A DNA stretch of 64,000 bases from Gymnogyps californianus (GCF_018139145.2 NC_059478.1:26939001-27003000); one strand, 5' to 3'. Positions 1 to 12,360 are shown, numbered from the stretch's first letter. Translations and numbers: made by a program. The notes: generated from the letters alone by a model not told the origin.

Positions 1-2029
1 GCCCAAATTCTCTGCTACGGGAACAGTGCCCTCCCTGGGTGATCCTGGGGTCTCCCTGCTCCTCTCCATGAGTGAAGGACTGAATTGAAATTTCATGGGT
101 GGCCAGGAGCCGAAACACTGCTGTCAGCAGCCCCATGCAGCCCCGGGTTGGATCCGTGGCATGATGATGATGTCCCTTTCATCTCAAAAGAAATCTTCCT
201 GGTGCTTCTCAGTTGGACCTGTGGTACCTCCAACACGGCAGTGGGAAGCTCAGCCCCACCGTGTGGGGCCAGGAGGTGGCAGGGGTGTGCGCAGAGTGTG
301 GTGGGCAGCCCTCCTGGGGCTCTGGGGGGAGCGCTGGTGGGTACCGAGTAGGGAGGCATCTCCAGGAACAGGGCCTGGGTTTGTTTTGCATCTTGTTCCT
401 AAATTAGGCACGTAATTACGCTAGACTCTTTCCAGCATCAATAAGGGACAGGCATCTCCAGAGGGCAATTCAGACCTGAGTCGTCTATAGCCCTCACTTG
501 GTGGGGAAAGGGGCCCAGTTAAGTTCCTAATTTAGGCTTCTTGGTTGAGAACCTCACATTCGGTTCAAAGACTCTAGTCTTTGGATAAGCATAAGAAAAC
601 ATGCTAAATCCTGCAGATATCCCCCATGGCTGATAGTGCCCAGGAGAGTTATCTCCTCTGGGGTAGGCAACCATCCTCTTTCCCCCCTGTCTTCTGGGGG
701 GAAATCGAGGGTCTGTGGAGGTGAACGGTGCTGAGCTACCTTCCCTGTCTGAGGACCTGGTTCCTTTTCTGTTATAACATTATTTAAAAGGGGGGGCAGG
801 GAGCAGTGGGGAGACAAAGAAAATATTTGTGTAAGAAAACTACACTTTAAAAGACAACTTAAAACTGGGATTAATAAGTCTGCTTTTATGGAAGCATTTC
901 TACATGTTGTAAAACATTTTTAAAAACATTGTAAAAACTACAGAGTTTCACGTTAAATATGGCTGATTTTCTTTATAGAGCTGACCTGCTTCCCAGAGGT
1001 GATGTATACACACCATATGACACAGGGGTTGCTAGGGTAGGCAGTGTTTTTACATTGATTACTGTAGTAAATAATAATGTAAAACCATGTATAAATAGGG
1101 AGTTCAATCCAGAGCTGCCCCTGGGGTCTGCAGTTCTTTACACATGGCCCATTTTTCATCACTTGTGTGATTATTTTATTTTATTTTTTTGGAGGAAGAG
1201 GAAAAGGGGGAGGGAACGTGCTGGTTTCTTTTTTTCTTTCTTTCTTTTTTTCATCTCAAAAGAACATCTCCTCTTGGGTCAGCTGTTGAGCAGAGGCCAA
1301 AAATCCTGGTTAATGCTACAGGGAATTTGTTCCCTCGACAATTCAGGAGTACAGAGAAAAACAACAAGAAGGAGCTGAGGTTTCCAGAGGCGGCCAAAGA
1401 GAGGTGGACAGATGAAGTGTGCTCTGTAGTTTAGAGACTGGGGGGAGACATGAGAATATTATTCAAATATCCCAAAGGATCGGCAGCCAAGTGAATAACC
1501 TCTGCTCCCCGCCTGCAGTGGGTAACATACGGAGTGGCAGGCTTAGACTGCGGAAAGGCAGCTTTGTATCCCTCAGAAAAACTTTTTAACTGGATGGGTG
1601 GTGAAGTGCTGGGAGCAGGGTCATGGGTGTCTCTCTGTCTGCTGATGGGTGAGCCCTGCCACTGGGATATGCCCATTGCCACGAGCAGCTCTGGGCAGAC
1701 GGTGACTTTGGCTCCCCTTTGATGGAGACACAATTAATCGCCCCCTAAAAATAAGTTCTGACTACATTACCCCTTAGACAGGGCTTGTCCCAGCTGGAGG
1801 AGGGTGGAGTGGAGACGAGGACCTTCCCAGCTGGTCTAATAGCCTCTGTCCCTGGTGAAATTATTGGCCACCACTTAGCGCAATTTGTTTCATTTTGCAA
1901 TTATTCTTCAGGGGAATTTTTATGAGCTCCTGTAATAAGTCACTTCTGCTGGGATCCGGAGAGGAAGTGAACTGCATTAGAGGCAGAGGCATTAGCCCAG
2001 CCTCTCCTCCATGCTGTCTCAGGATCTTA

Positions 2030-2170
2030 ACATGGTGCTTTCCATAGTCCCGCATATGTGTGCATGGAAGACGGTGTAGGTGTGCATGTGTACGGATACG
2101 TGTATAGTCCCATATATGACTTTTTCTATATAGATATGTGTGTGTGCTGCATATGGAAGTAGGGATCCTC
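2030..2170. repeat. Degenerate TG/TA-rich microsatellite
   Basis: Interrupted runs of tgtg, catg and tata dinucleotides cover the stretch, including gtgtgcatg and tatgtgtgtgtg. No clean unit remains, so it is an old, decayed simple repeat. Confidence 0.6.
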
Positions 2171-2679
2171 AGATTTTTGGGCCTGAGGAGCACAAAGTCC
2201 AGCTGAGCTCTCCAATGTTTCTGCTACAGAGAGATGTGCTAGTAGAAACTAGTTGCTTGCCAGCTCTCCTTGGCCATGACTGGACACATAGCCTGGTGCT
2301 GCCTATCTAGTAAGTCTTTTGGAGGTGTAACCCCGGTCTGCACCACGCTGCTATCGCTCCATGTGGGACCGGAGGTTCTTAAGCGCAGGTGCTCAGGTTT
2401 CCAAATCCATGGCTGTGGCTGAGCTCCTGCTCTCTGGCCTGCATCTCCCCTCGAGGTGCTGTGCTGTGAGCCGGCTTTCCCGGGGGAGGCTTTCAGGTTA
2501 CTGTGGTGGAGCTGGTCGATACTTGGTGGGTATCACAGTTGGCCACTCTCTGGGACTTTCCCGCACGGATAGAAACATCAGGCTCAGCCAGCTCTGCATG
2601 GATGTAACGCAGACACAGGCAACTTGCAGGCCACAAACAACGTGCCGCGCTATTTCCACATGAGCAAAAACAACACGCG

Positions 2680-2772
2680 TGCACACACACAATAAACATG
2701 TCACCCTATTTCCATACAGACAAACACAATGCTTGCCTATATAACCACACACGCAGAGACACACACACGGTC
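2680..2772. repeat. Degenerate CA-rich microsatellite
   Basis: Repeated cacacac segments, the longest about 10 nt, are interrupted by unrelated bases. This is the same type of decayed dinucleotide tract as the TG/TA stretch about 0.5 kb upstream, on the opposite strand. Confidence 0.6.
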
Positions 2773-2860
2773 CTCTTCCAGATTCCAGCGGGGCTGTGAT
2801 TTTTAACTATCTAAATTAAAAACAGATACGATCCTCCAGTGGGGAGCTGCCAGGAACTCG

Positions 2861-2880
2861 CCCCGCCCCCCCCCCCCCCC
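2861..2880. repeat. Poly-C tract (15 C after CCCCG)
   Basis: A homopolymer of 15 C at 2866-2880 is preceded by ccccg. The complementary strand is G-rich and could fold as a quadruplex. Homopolymer length is often wrong in assemblies. Confidence 0.85.
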
Positions 2881-3049
2881 AACTTTTCTCTCCCAAACAC
2901 ATTGGCGAAAAAAATATACACAGTTCTCCAAAGGGGCAAATGGTTTCTCAGCGTGCAACGAGGTTGGGGATGGGGGTAGGGGGACACAGGGAGGAGGAAA
3001 AGGGAACGCACAGAATTACTTTCTAGTGGCAGAAGAATAAACAGCTTAA

Positions 3050-4350
3050 GTTAATAAAGTTGAGGCCGAGGAGAACTATTTGGAGAGTGTGGAGGAAGTC
3101 AGGGATTAGGGAGAAAATAGGAGCCCAGCAGCAGGAAATAGTATGGCAGCACAGTGGACCTGAAGGGAGAGTGGAGGACAGAGGGGAGACCCGGCCAGCG
3201 CGGCGGGGGCGAGAGCGAGGAAGGGGAGGTCTGCGCGGCTCTAAATCACAGCGCTGATGAAAGCAAGCCACCTCGTGTTGATCAAAATCTGCCTCGGGAG
3301 CCAAAATCCCTTCCGAAAACGATGTGACCTATTTTTAGGAGCCGGTTTACCGATGGAGGTGCCTCCTTTGTTTTAAGGCACACGTAGCAGAAATGAAAAG
3401 GAAAACAAAAAAAGAGGAGAAAGGGGAGCTCTGGGGCACGAGGGCAATGCCAGCCCTACAGGGGGGACACCGCATTCCCCCAGCCCCGCAGTCCCTGCCC
3501 GCACACAAGCCCCATCCACCAGCGCTGCCGTCCCAGCCGGCAGCCGTGGGCAGCCCCTTTGAGTGACAGCCCCGGGCGCCGGGTGCATTGCTGACTTGAT
3601 GACTTTTTGCAACTGTCGAAGAAGCTTAGCAGATAAGTGCACAACAGTTTTTATTATTCCAAGAGGCAGAAGACTCGCCTTAGCGAGCAGTAACAAATAC
3701 GGACATTCACGACCAGGATTAGAACAAACTGCACTGGTGGGCAAGGGCCAAAGGCAGCACGGAGCTGCAGTGTAACCCAAAACCTCCACAGCTGTTTTCA
3801 TTTTCCTCCCTTCAACACAGTCCCTGTGTGGTACTTCAGGGAGAATTATGAAAGTGGCGTGTAATTCAGAGAAGTAATGTCTTTTTTTTTTTTTTTTGGT
3901 CTTTTTTTTTTCTCCCTTCTCTCTCACTCTCTTTTTCTTGGAGTAATGAAAATTGCTGTGGTAGATTGTTTCGGATTCAAAGGAAATATCGGGCTCTATT
4001 TTCTGCGGGTGAGTTAGATAACAATAGATTGGACCGGGTGCTGTGTTTGAAAGGCCCCGCTGCTCTCGCTGCCGCTCTCCATCGCTCCCCAGCCCCTGCA
4101 CGGTGACGGATGGGCGGCAGAGCAGCGTTTTCCCTCTCAGTAGTTTAAATCATAATTTAAGGAAAAAAAAAATTAAAAGAGGAGAACAGCTTAGAAATCC
4201 TGGGCATTGCGCAAACAAATGCAGTGACTTCAGGGACTTTGGTGGCCTGAAAGGGACTTGCTGCTTTCGTTCCAGTACAAAGCCTGGTCTGTACAAATCT
4301 CCGCACCGGAGAAGGGCTCTGCTGCCGCCGTGAAGCCCTGCTGGCTCCCG
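3050..4350. promoter_or_regulatory. CpG-enriched block, possible promoter or first exon
   Basis: CpG is rare in the flanks but clustered here in three patches: about 3186-3260 (about ten CpG in 75 bp, including gcgcggcggggg), 3470-3590 (ccccgggcgccgggtgc) and 4040-4130. A good plus-strand splice-donor match, ctgcgg|gtgagt, has its exon side ending at 4008. Between the patches, 3570-3790 looks complex and non-repetitive, as conserved noncoding DNA often does. No convincing coding frame is present. If it is a promoter, the product may be a noncoding RNA or a gene whose coding exons lie outside the window. This is inferred from composition only. Confidence 0.3.
3880..3938. repeat. Poly-T / polypyrimidine tract
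   Basis: Runs of 16 and 10 T are followed by a C/T-only stretch (ctcccttctctctcactctc). It interrupts the CpG-enriched block and could be the relic of a retroposed poly-A tail on the minus strand, but no retroposon body is recognisable. Confidence 0.7.
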
Positions 4351-5240
4351 CCGGCGTTTTGATGGGAATTGTTCAAAAAGTGTGAGGTCACATCCTCTGC
4401 TGTGTTCTGGCGATTCACATCAGCTCAGAGGATGCTCTACCTGCAAGAAAAAAAGATGATTTTCTTTCTGCAGGACAAATCTTCTCCTGATCTAACGCTC
4501 TTTGCTTTGCTAGGATTAGGCCAGCAGGGAATTTAGCCCTCTCATTTTTGAACAGAAGTGATCGCATCGTGGTTCCTCTGTCCTGTGAACATTGCTGGCA
4601 TAGTTTTCCAAGACTTTATGCATTTTCTCATTAAAATTTCTTAATTTCATATGTACAAAAGATCTGAAAAAAATTCCTTCAGTCAACTAAAATATTTTGT
4701 TTAAAGCATTTTGAGGCCTTTTCTTTCAATTTTGCTGTTTTTAAAAAAAATATAATTTTAAATTGAAGATATTTTAAACCAGAAAAAAATACATCTTATT
4801 TGTCAAAATATTTTGCTCCAGCATTATCAAAGATCTTATTTAAAAACAATAGAACAAATATTGAAATTTTTTCATCTTCCCTTGATCTCATTCTGTAAAA
4901 AAACCCCTAAGCTAATACATTAGCATAAAAAAACCCCAAAACCAACAAACCAACCCCACAAAAAGCCCTCAGTTCCACCCCAGGAAATACTTCACCTCTA
5001 GTGAATATTAGGAAGAAGTGCTGAAAAGTTATATTTCTTGCCTGAAATTGTTGGGATTGTTCAAAAACCTTAGATAGCTGTTGTATCTTGTTATCAAATT
5101 CTGCTGGTCTTTCCTTTAATGGGTTTCACATTATTTTTATTCAACAAGAAAATAACTCAGTGAGCAACTGGAAACACTTTAACGTGTGTACCCTGACACA
5201 TCTGCACATACCATAATAGACACATGAATTTAATGCTCAG
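4351..5240. other. AT-rich noncoding DNA
   Basis: The stretch is AT-rich with many A and T homopolymers. An A/C-rich simple stretch lies at about 4926-4970 (aaccccaaaaccaacaaacc). No gene or interspersed repeat was recognised. Confidence 0.6.
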
Positions 5241-5293
5241 TTGATTCAATGCGGGGAGTGGAATTTAGTGTCAAGTCAATTAAAATATCCTGT

Positions 5294-5330
5294 TCCCACC
5301 CACCCCCACCCCCCCCTTTTTTTTTTCCCC
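5294..5330. repeat. C-rich then T-rich pyrimidine tract
   Basis: A ccacc-type C-rich run leads into about ten T and then four C, giving a nearly pure pyrimidine strand of 37 nt. Confidence 0.75.
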
Positions 5331-5815
5331 TGGAGTATTTATCAAGATCGCTGCATGGGAGGTATGTGGTGTGGAAGTTGTGGGAGTCCTCGGCGTGCTC
5401 CGCTCATGACGTGGTGTTTGTGCAGCACAGCAGTAAATGTACTCGTTCTGCTGCGGTAACCCGTATTAAAATTACCACAACCGCGCTAACGCAACGAGGC
5501 TTTGACAGAGCTCCGCTGTGCCACGGAAAAGAGAAATAGGGATGATAAAAGGATGACCACATGTGGCGGTCCATACCCTGTCCTGGCTGGGTTTTGGCTG
5601 GGAGGTGAAGCATCAAACTTGACTCTGTGTGTGCACGGCAGACTTGCTCGCTGCAAACCCCGGCTCGCTTCCTTGTGTAAGTCTGGAAGGCTACTCTAGC
5701 TAAACAAAAAAGCGTTATAAAACAAACTGTTATGAGCAGCAGATAAATATAGCGTGATAAAGATGAATGGTTAAGCAGCTGGGATGTAGAAACACACTGC
5801 TTTCCATCTTGATGT
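5331..5815. other. Unique noncoding DNA
   Basis: No gene, repeat or strong regulatory motif was recognised in this stretch. Confidence 0.5.
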
Positions 5816-5819
5816 GAAT

Positions 5820-5995
5820 TGTTTTGTTTTTCCTAGAAGCTTATCCGTAGGTCTGTTACCACCCGTCTGGGGTTTTATAGCCACGTTGCAAGGACCTTGG
5901 GATGAGGGCTGTGTGTATCTTGCTGCCAGTAGAGTGCCTAGCACTGTCCTGGGGCTGGTAGGCACTGAGCAATGTGAGAAATATGTAGAATACAC
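5820..5995 (+). repeat. Ancient L2/MIR-type 3' tail fragment
   Basis: The stretch agttgcctagcactg-like text (actual: gagtgcctagcactgtcctg), followed by ctggtaggcactgagcaat, resembles the 3' tails of old amniote L2/MIR elements. Those tails typically read as a low-abundance gtgcctagcacagtgg motif followed by taggcact and a short AAT-rich end. The element body is not recognisable. RepeatMasker with an amniote library would decide. Confidence 0.45.
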
Positions 5996-8990
5996 AAATC
6001 CTTTATTTGCCAATGATAAGAGGGTTTAATGCCAGAGTCGTTACAAAAGCAACATCGTCGCTGCAGTAATTTTAAAATCAGTTTTGGTTTCAATTTGGAA
6101 GATTGGCAGAGCTGGTTTCCTGAGCTGCTACAATGTCCCCTTCAAGTCAATGGATTTTCCTCTACTGATGTGTGCGAATTTTGGGTACAGAAATTTATTA
6201 TTAACATCTGCATCCAGTACATCAGAAAAAATGTGGGGCAAAATCTAAGTGTATTTATAAGGCAAAAGTATTTGGATGCTTACATCATTTTTTTAACCAA
6301 AAGGATAAACAGTTGTGATGTTTTCTATTGTTTTAGTATTTCTTCCAGTGTAGGCAACCTTTGCAGAACAAAGTGCTCTTTGTAAAACTAAGTCCTTCAG
6401 CATGTGAATACTTACACATGTCCTTCGTTGTTTAACTGGAGGCAGGAGGAGCTTAAACCTTGGAGATAAGCTTGTATGCGAGTCTTTGCAGAACTGGACG
6501 TGATCCTGCACTGTGCCAGTGCAGTGATCCCAGCACACCAAACCGTGTCTGGTTCACGTTTGGGGCCAGTCCTGACGTATAATTCATACACGACATTTTA
6601 TTAACTGGCAAATTTCCCCCCTAACCCGCCTCCGCAAATTCTCTAGACTGTAAGGAAGGAATTTGTTGTGCGGTGGCCTCTTCCCCCTCTCCTTGCCCAT
6701 TTTTTTATGACTGAGGAAACCCTTTTATTGTACGCAAAATAAAAGCTTGATGTGGTCTGCCATTTTTTAATTTACCATGGTATTAAATACAAAATGTATC
6801 CGCTTACAGAAGGTGGGTCGTGGATTGTGGTCTGGGGTTGATCCAGCGCCTGTTGTGACTGGGGGTAGGGGCACGGGGAGAAGGTAAGAGCTTCTCCAAG
6901 GTCTGAGCAGAAATTAGTGGGGTGAAGGTGTGAGAGCCCTTACTCATCCCCTGTCGCAGAGTTTATCATCCCTATAATTTTTCTTGTCTTGTGCAATTGC
7001 TGCCTCGTAGTGCTGCAGGATTAATGCTGTTCTCCTGGGCTGAGGGTGACAAAGTGACCCTGAGTATCAGCAAGAAGTGACACCACTAGGTCAAATTCTG
7101 CTCTTCCAGTGGAATAAAGTGCAAAAATGCAAATCAGCTGCAGCAGTGGGTGGGAAGAAGATGCTGTGGGTGACTGCAAGGAGATAGCACAACTGGCCTT
7201 TTGCTAATAAATCAATCTGTAGTTTCTCCGAGGGAGGAAGGCTACGCAAGCGGCTGGGATGGTTGTGTGGGGTTTGTGAAGACACAGGCTCATTTTGATG
7301 CAGTACTGTTGTGCCTCCTCGTCTTGGTTTCTCATTTGCTAAATGTTGTGGGCTTGTGGTACAGCGCTAACGAAAATCGGATGAAGGGGTCTGGAGAGCC
7401 TGAGTGCTGATGAGTCTGTCTCCATAAAGTGCTATAAATAATGTTTGGGGCTTTGAATACAAAGATCTCTGACTCCAGAAAGCAGAATAAAAGACATGAA
7501 AATGTCTGAAATGCAAAATATTAAGGCCCTCGCTTTTGAATGGTCTTCCTTAATACTGATCCATTGTCATGAAGAAACTCTTTTCTGACCATGGTTAGAC
7601 AGTGTTAGAGATGGTGCAACTGCCTTTTCTGGGAAAAGAAGTTTTAATGAAGACAGATTGGGATTGTTTCTGCTACTGTTACTGCTGGAGTCCGATTCTG
7701 CTTTCTGGAAGGAGAAAGCAAAACCAAGTCCCAAAGACAAGCACATATGAAAAGGAGAGAGAAAAGAAGAGCAAAGCTAGAAAACAGCTTCTGGAGCTGA
7801 GTCACGGCGAGGCCTCTGCGCTGGAGAGGGGCAGGATCCTGCCTTATCAGCACCAGGCAAGCTCCACCACGGGCAGGCTATTTAAGGCATTGCTTTTTGT
7901 TGCCTATTTGGTCGCAGGCTCACAGAAATACAGCAACATAAATAAATAGAAGAAGTAATGTAATCTTGGCTGGCTAGATCAGATTTTTTTTTTTTTTTAA
8001 TATATAACATGTTAGAGAGAGAGAGAAGAAATAAATTATAGAAGGAACAGAAGACATGGGAGAGAAAGCGAGAGCAGAAATGGGAATCAGGGCAGCACCT
8101 GGCATGTGCCTGGAGCTGATGGAGGAGGAAATATCATCTGGACCTTTCCAGAGTGGGTCCTGGTCAGCTTTCAGGGTGGGGGAGCTGAAGCGGTGGGATA
8201 TCAGGAGAAGACTTCAGGAAGCAGTAGCACTTGCTCTGGGCAGACTGAGGGGTTGTCTTCACATCCCTGTTGAGTGATGGGTTCTGCAAAGTGAAGAGTA
8301 GGCAAAGCAGGCTCTTTACATTGTCCATAACATAATCTTGATTACATTTATTTTTATCCAGCTCTGAAATTGGTTATTTATTCCAGAATAAAAGACTCCC
8401 ACTCCAAAGTTCACATTGACATAATTACTTTAAAGTAACTAGTCCACAGTAATGATTTTTATTAAGTTCCTATGTATGAACAATCTTCAAAATAGATATT
8501 CTGGCAAAGACATTAATAATTAAGTATCAAAAATATCTCAGATGTCTCATCTGAGTAATATATTAAGTTTAGCACTAAACCGTTGCTTTGTTAGTTAAGA
8601 ATGTGTTTCAGGCAGCACAGGCAGTCTCTACTCTCTGCCCAGGGAAAGCGCTCCAAAACTTTCACCAAGACATTGAGATAAATAGAGAGTGCCGAGGCTA
8701 TCTCCTCTTTGCTGAAATACTTTGAAGCAACAATCAGGTAAAGAAGATCAAGAGTTGATGGGAAATAATTAGAAGCTGTTAAGCTGGCTGTTACCTGGGC
8801 TCATGGATGCTGTGCTGTTCATGTCATTTCACTTCGGAAGGTCAGACTCACCAAAATAATTGCAAGCCAATCTCAGGGGCAATTATTGCTGTAACAAAAT
8901 ATCAGGCCTGCAATTTTCTTCATGGAGGGAAAGAAAAAAATATCTTTTTGACTTTTTGCTGGTAACAGCATATAATGGCACACAGGCAGT
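5996..8990. other. Unique noncoding DNA with two short palindromes
   Basis: No exon or recent repeat was recognised. A T-run lies at about 7986-8001. A perfect 14-bp palindrome lies at 8425-8438 (ttactttaaagtaa). An 8-bp inverted repeat with a 3-nt loop lies at 8537-8555 (ctcagatg, tct, catctgag). Both palindromes are in AT-rich, complex sequence. Confidence 0.5.
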
Positions 8991-9560
8991 TTTTGAGGCA
9001 GTTTCTTCCTCCCTCTCCATCCCTCCCTCTCCAATCTTTCCCCCCTCATTTTCACAGACGGTGAGGTCTCCACGACTTGTCCTCAGCTGGTTGAGGTCCA
9101 CGGCAGGGGCGCGCCCAAAAATGTAATTGTTCTGGCCATGAACTTAGGTGTGCCCCTTGCTCACCTAAGATGAGATGGTCCAAATGCTCACCTACATGCA
9201 GATCTAAATGTCTATCATCCATGTTTTCTGCTCACGCTGCTGGAGGTTAGCCCACCCATGGCTTGTGCTTCCTCACATGGGAGGAGGTGCCGGGGCCGGC
9301 AGTGCCTGCTGGGGAGCAGGGCACCATCTCATTGACCAACCCATCCCGGGCTGTGAAGCAGGGTCAGAGCTTGCTTTTTCAGCAAAGGCTGGTGGAAGTT
9401 GGGCTGAGACCGGGGTGGGGGTGGGGGTTGAGGTGTTCTTGTGCCCCCTCCTTGAGCCCCTGGTGCCCCGTCCTGAGTGTCTTGTTTGGGGCCAGCCCCC
9501 GTTCGGGGGTGGCCTGTCCCCCGGAGGTGACACGGGGTTGTGAGGAGTGAGCTCAGGACA
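8991..9560. other. Pyrimidine-rich then GC-rich noncoding stretch
   Basis: A C/T-rich tract at about 9005-9055 precedes a GC-rich block with G runs (cggggtgggggtgggggttg at 9411-9430) that could form a quadruplex. Open frames exist on both strands, as expected of GC-rich DNA, but none resembles a known protein. Confidence 0.5.
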
Positions 9561-9569
9561 CGGAAACAA

Positions 9570-9880
9570 CCGCCCCGTCCATGTAACTATTGTTGTATCG
9601 CATTACCCACATCACAGGGAAATTTTTAAAAGCTGAGCATTCGCTGTACATGTGCAGGAGCTGTTTCTAAAACATAAATAGCATGGCCATTAACTGAGGC
9701 TTTTTCTTTTTTTGTTGTTGTTGCTTAAAGACAGTTCATATTATGTACTCAATGTTTTTCAAATTAAACCATTATTTATCCAGAGGTAGCCAAAAATGTA
9801 GCCGAAAAACCACCTCTGATTATTTTTGACCTCTCTAAGGCTAATAATCTGCTAAAACGTCTTTAAACCATCTTAAAGAA
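9570..9880. promoter_or_regulatory. Candidate conserved noncoding element
   Basis: This is AT-rich, non-repetitive sequence with several octamer- and homeodomain-type cores (catttaact-like and attaaac, ttaacc and cataaata strings) and no low-complexity decay apart from a ttgttgttg run. The texture resembles vertebrate noncoding enhancers. Conservation itself cannot be seen from one sequence. Confidence 0.2.
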
Positions 9881-12300
9881 AACAGAAACACCACTGCTGA
9901 CAACTCACATACCTACTTTTTAATGCAGTGTTATTTTAAATGGCTGCGTTTATAAACCTCTAAAGACTGAGGTTTGTAATAGAAATGCTGACAGATCCTT
10001 AACACTCCATCCCATAATAACAAAGTTTTGAGAAAGAATGGGGCTGTGGACACCACTGTCCCTGTTACGGTGCTGGGAATTTCTTCCCCCCTTATTGATT
10101 TAACTTGCCTAGCCAGAAAACTGCTTTTCCTATGAATTCGGGGCGACCACAGAATCAAGACGGCAGGACCTAGACTTTGTTATGGGATGGCCAAGAAGCT
10201 CTGCTGTGCCTCCACCGTGGGCTGGCCCCACCAGCCTCCGGCGCACCCTTAACCCATGCCTGCTGCCCAGAGAGGAGCGCTTAAACCTCAGGAGGTCTCC
10301 AGAAAGGAGGAACCAGGCAGAATTTTTCCTTCTACATCCCTATTGCAAAAAACCCAAGAAACAGGAGTCGAAGTGACAGGTGGGTGCTTTGAGGGGCTCT
10401 GCACAAAATGGACCATATTCCCAGCTGGTGCACATCAACCTCCGTGGTCTTCTGCCAGCCTATACCCTGGCACAGGGAGTTTAGGGGAAGGTATTAAACA
10501 TGAGAAACTGCAGCATCTATCAGGGACGGGTGGCTTTTCAGACTCACTACCCACATACGAAGCTCCTTGTGTGCATCTGGGTGGATATCTTTTTCCTGCT
10601 CTCTGGTCTGTAAAACTCCCTGAAGGGGAAGAAATGCTAAATAAGATTTATGTCCTCAGAAAGCAACGTGATAATTTGTGCTGTGCAGTGGAGAGGGGAT
10701 GCTGCCTTATCATCATTAAATTAAGATGTGCAGGCCAGATGTGAAATCTTGATAACGAGCTTTATAGGGCAACGCAGCTCGGCTTGTGATTAGCTTCACA
10801 AGCAGAGCAAGGAGAGCTGCGCGAGCTGCAGGCAGCACAAAATGCCTCCGTGTCCTCAAGTCATTATCTCCCTCTGATCGTGGGTGTATTTGATCTCTGC
10901 ACCCTGTGATCTCGCCCTTGCTCATCCAGGTCTCCCATAAAGAGCACCCACGTACTTTGGGAAGTCCAGGTTGCTTAGAAACATAGATGGTGTGGTTTTG
11001 ACCATCCCACCACAGTCAGGCTCTGTTTCTGAGGGCGTTCCTTGGGAAAGAGGGCTTTTTGAGTATTATTTTTCTTTCAGTTTATTTTAAAATCTGGTCG
11101 CCTGGTTCTGTCTCTTTTTCCGTGACTGAACTGATAGACATACACGGAATTTCTGTTGGCTTTACTGTTGGACTTTCAGTGTCATAAAAAATACAGCAGT
11201 GGCTCAGGAAACGCAGGCAGGTATCTTCACAGCCCTTGTCCAGGCTCCCTGTGCATCGCTGCATCAGTCTCCAAATTTTTGATACGTCAGGAAGGACAGC
11301 CAGGTACTCGCAGCGCAACACCTTTCCTATGGGGAGAAGGGGCAAGGTTTCACAGACCAGCGGCAGAGCCCTGGGCTGCTCCTCCTGCAGCGTGCCCAGG
11401 TCATGGCTCACGTCTGGGAACCGGCCCTCCCCACTGTGTCCGGCAGCTCCCAGCCTCGGTGTCCTGGGTGTTTCCACTGAGGGCCTTTCACTCCGGTTTG
11501 GGTTTTGAAGAACAGAGGAACAGAATGTGGCACAGATTAGGACAGACCAAATGCCTTCGAAACTGGGGGGTTTTATGCCTTTGAAGATCATAGCCTCAGC
11601 TTTCCCCCCATGTTTTCCTGTGAAATGTAAAGCAGTCCCGGAGGCTGCAAACAAGCCCTTGGGTCGGTTTGTTTTGGGCTTTACAATGAAGGTGGTGGTA
11701 AAAGACAATGAATTAACAGCCAAAAAAGAAAAAAAAAGAGAGAGCGAAAAGAGGGTTAAGACACCAGAAAAGTTCATTCAGATTTTAACTTGTGTCATTC
11801 TCCTACCTGCAAGGAAAGCGCTGCATCCTCAGACCTGGTTATGAAAACCACAACATTGGGCCAAATCAGGAGCAAATCTATATATCAACAGTATTTAAAT
11901 GCAAGTTTTTCCTTTACCATAACCCTTTAAGCACTGAAGAGCAGGGAACTGCTTTTAGCTTGTTTTCCTGTAAACAGCGTTATCATCACAGTTGCTGGTG
12001 TGTGACGCCAAGCTATAATTTTAAGAGTCTTGTTTATAATTTTGCAAAGTTTTCAGCAGCAGGGCTGTATTTTTGACTATGTCTTTGGCTTGGCTTGCCA
12101 CATTCAACCAGCTGGGATCACTGTGTATGTGTGTGTGGTCAAATTTACTGTGAACCGATTAGGTTATTAAACAAAATGAAATAAACATGTAAATCTTAAA
12201 AACCATCTTGGAGTTGAGGTTTACTTCTATAGAAAGAATACAGATGGAAAAAGTAACATAAAATTAAAGACATTCCTAATGCAGGCTTTTTTTTTGTTGC
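9881..12300. other. Unique noncoding DNA; one 231-codon open frame
   Basis: The longest ATG-initiated frame outside the retroviral array lies on the minus strand at 11082-11777 (231 codons). Its start encodes a hydrophobic, signal-like stretch, but that comes from a pyrimidine-rich tract. The remainder shows no domain, cysteine pattern or repeat I recognise. I treat it as a chance frame. No transposon was recognised. Confidence 0.5.
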
Positions 12301-12311
12301 CACTATTTTAT

Positions 12312-12360
12312 TTTCAAGGAAAATAAATAGAAGGAAAATAATTTCAAGGAAAATAAATAG
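12312..12360. repeat. 30-bp tandem duplication
   Basis: A 19-nt string (tttcaaggaaaataaatag) occurs at 12312-12330 and again, identical, at 12342-12360, giving a 30-bp period. The intervening bases are also A-rich and similar (aaggaaaata). This is a small local duplication. Confidence 0.85.

Larger units (their letters stand above)
1..3040. other. Unique noncoding DNA, no gene recognised
   Basis: I see no coding exon, RNA gene or recent transposon here. Open frames are under about 140 codons, mostly lack ATG and overlap on both strands. The block at about 1860-1950 is AT-rich, without simple repeats, and could be conserved, but that is a guess. Similar strings near 395-411 and 522-538 (gttcctaaattagg and gttcctaatttagg) may be scraps of an ancient repeat. 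Confidence 0.6.

Noticed and set aside
395..538. Near-repeated strings gttcctaaattagg / gttcctaatttagg
   Set aside because: There are only two short copies 127 bp apart, which could be chance or scraps of an old repeat; too weak to call.
3373..4101. 242-codon minus-strand frame
   Set aside because: It starts at GTG, crosses a poly-T tract that yields a lysine run, spans CpG-rich stop-poor DNA, and matches no family.
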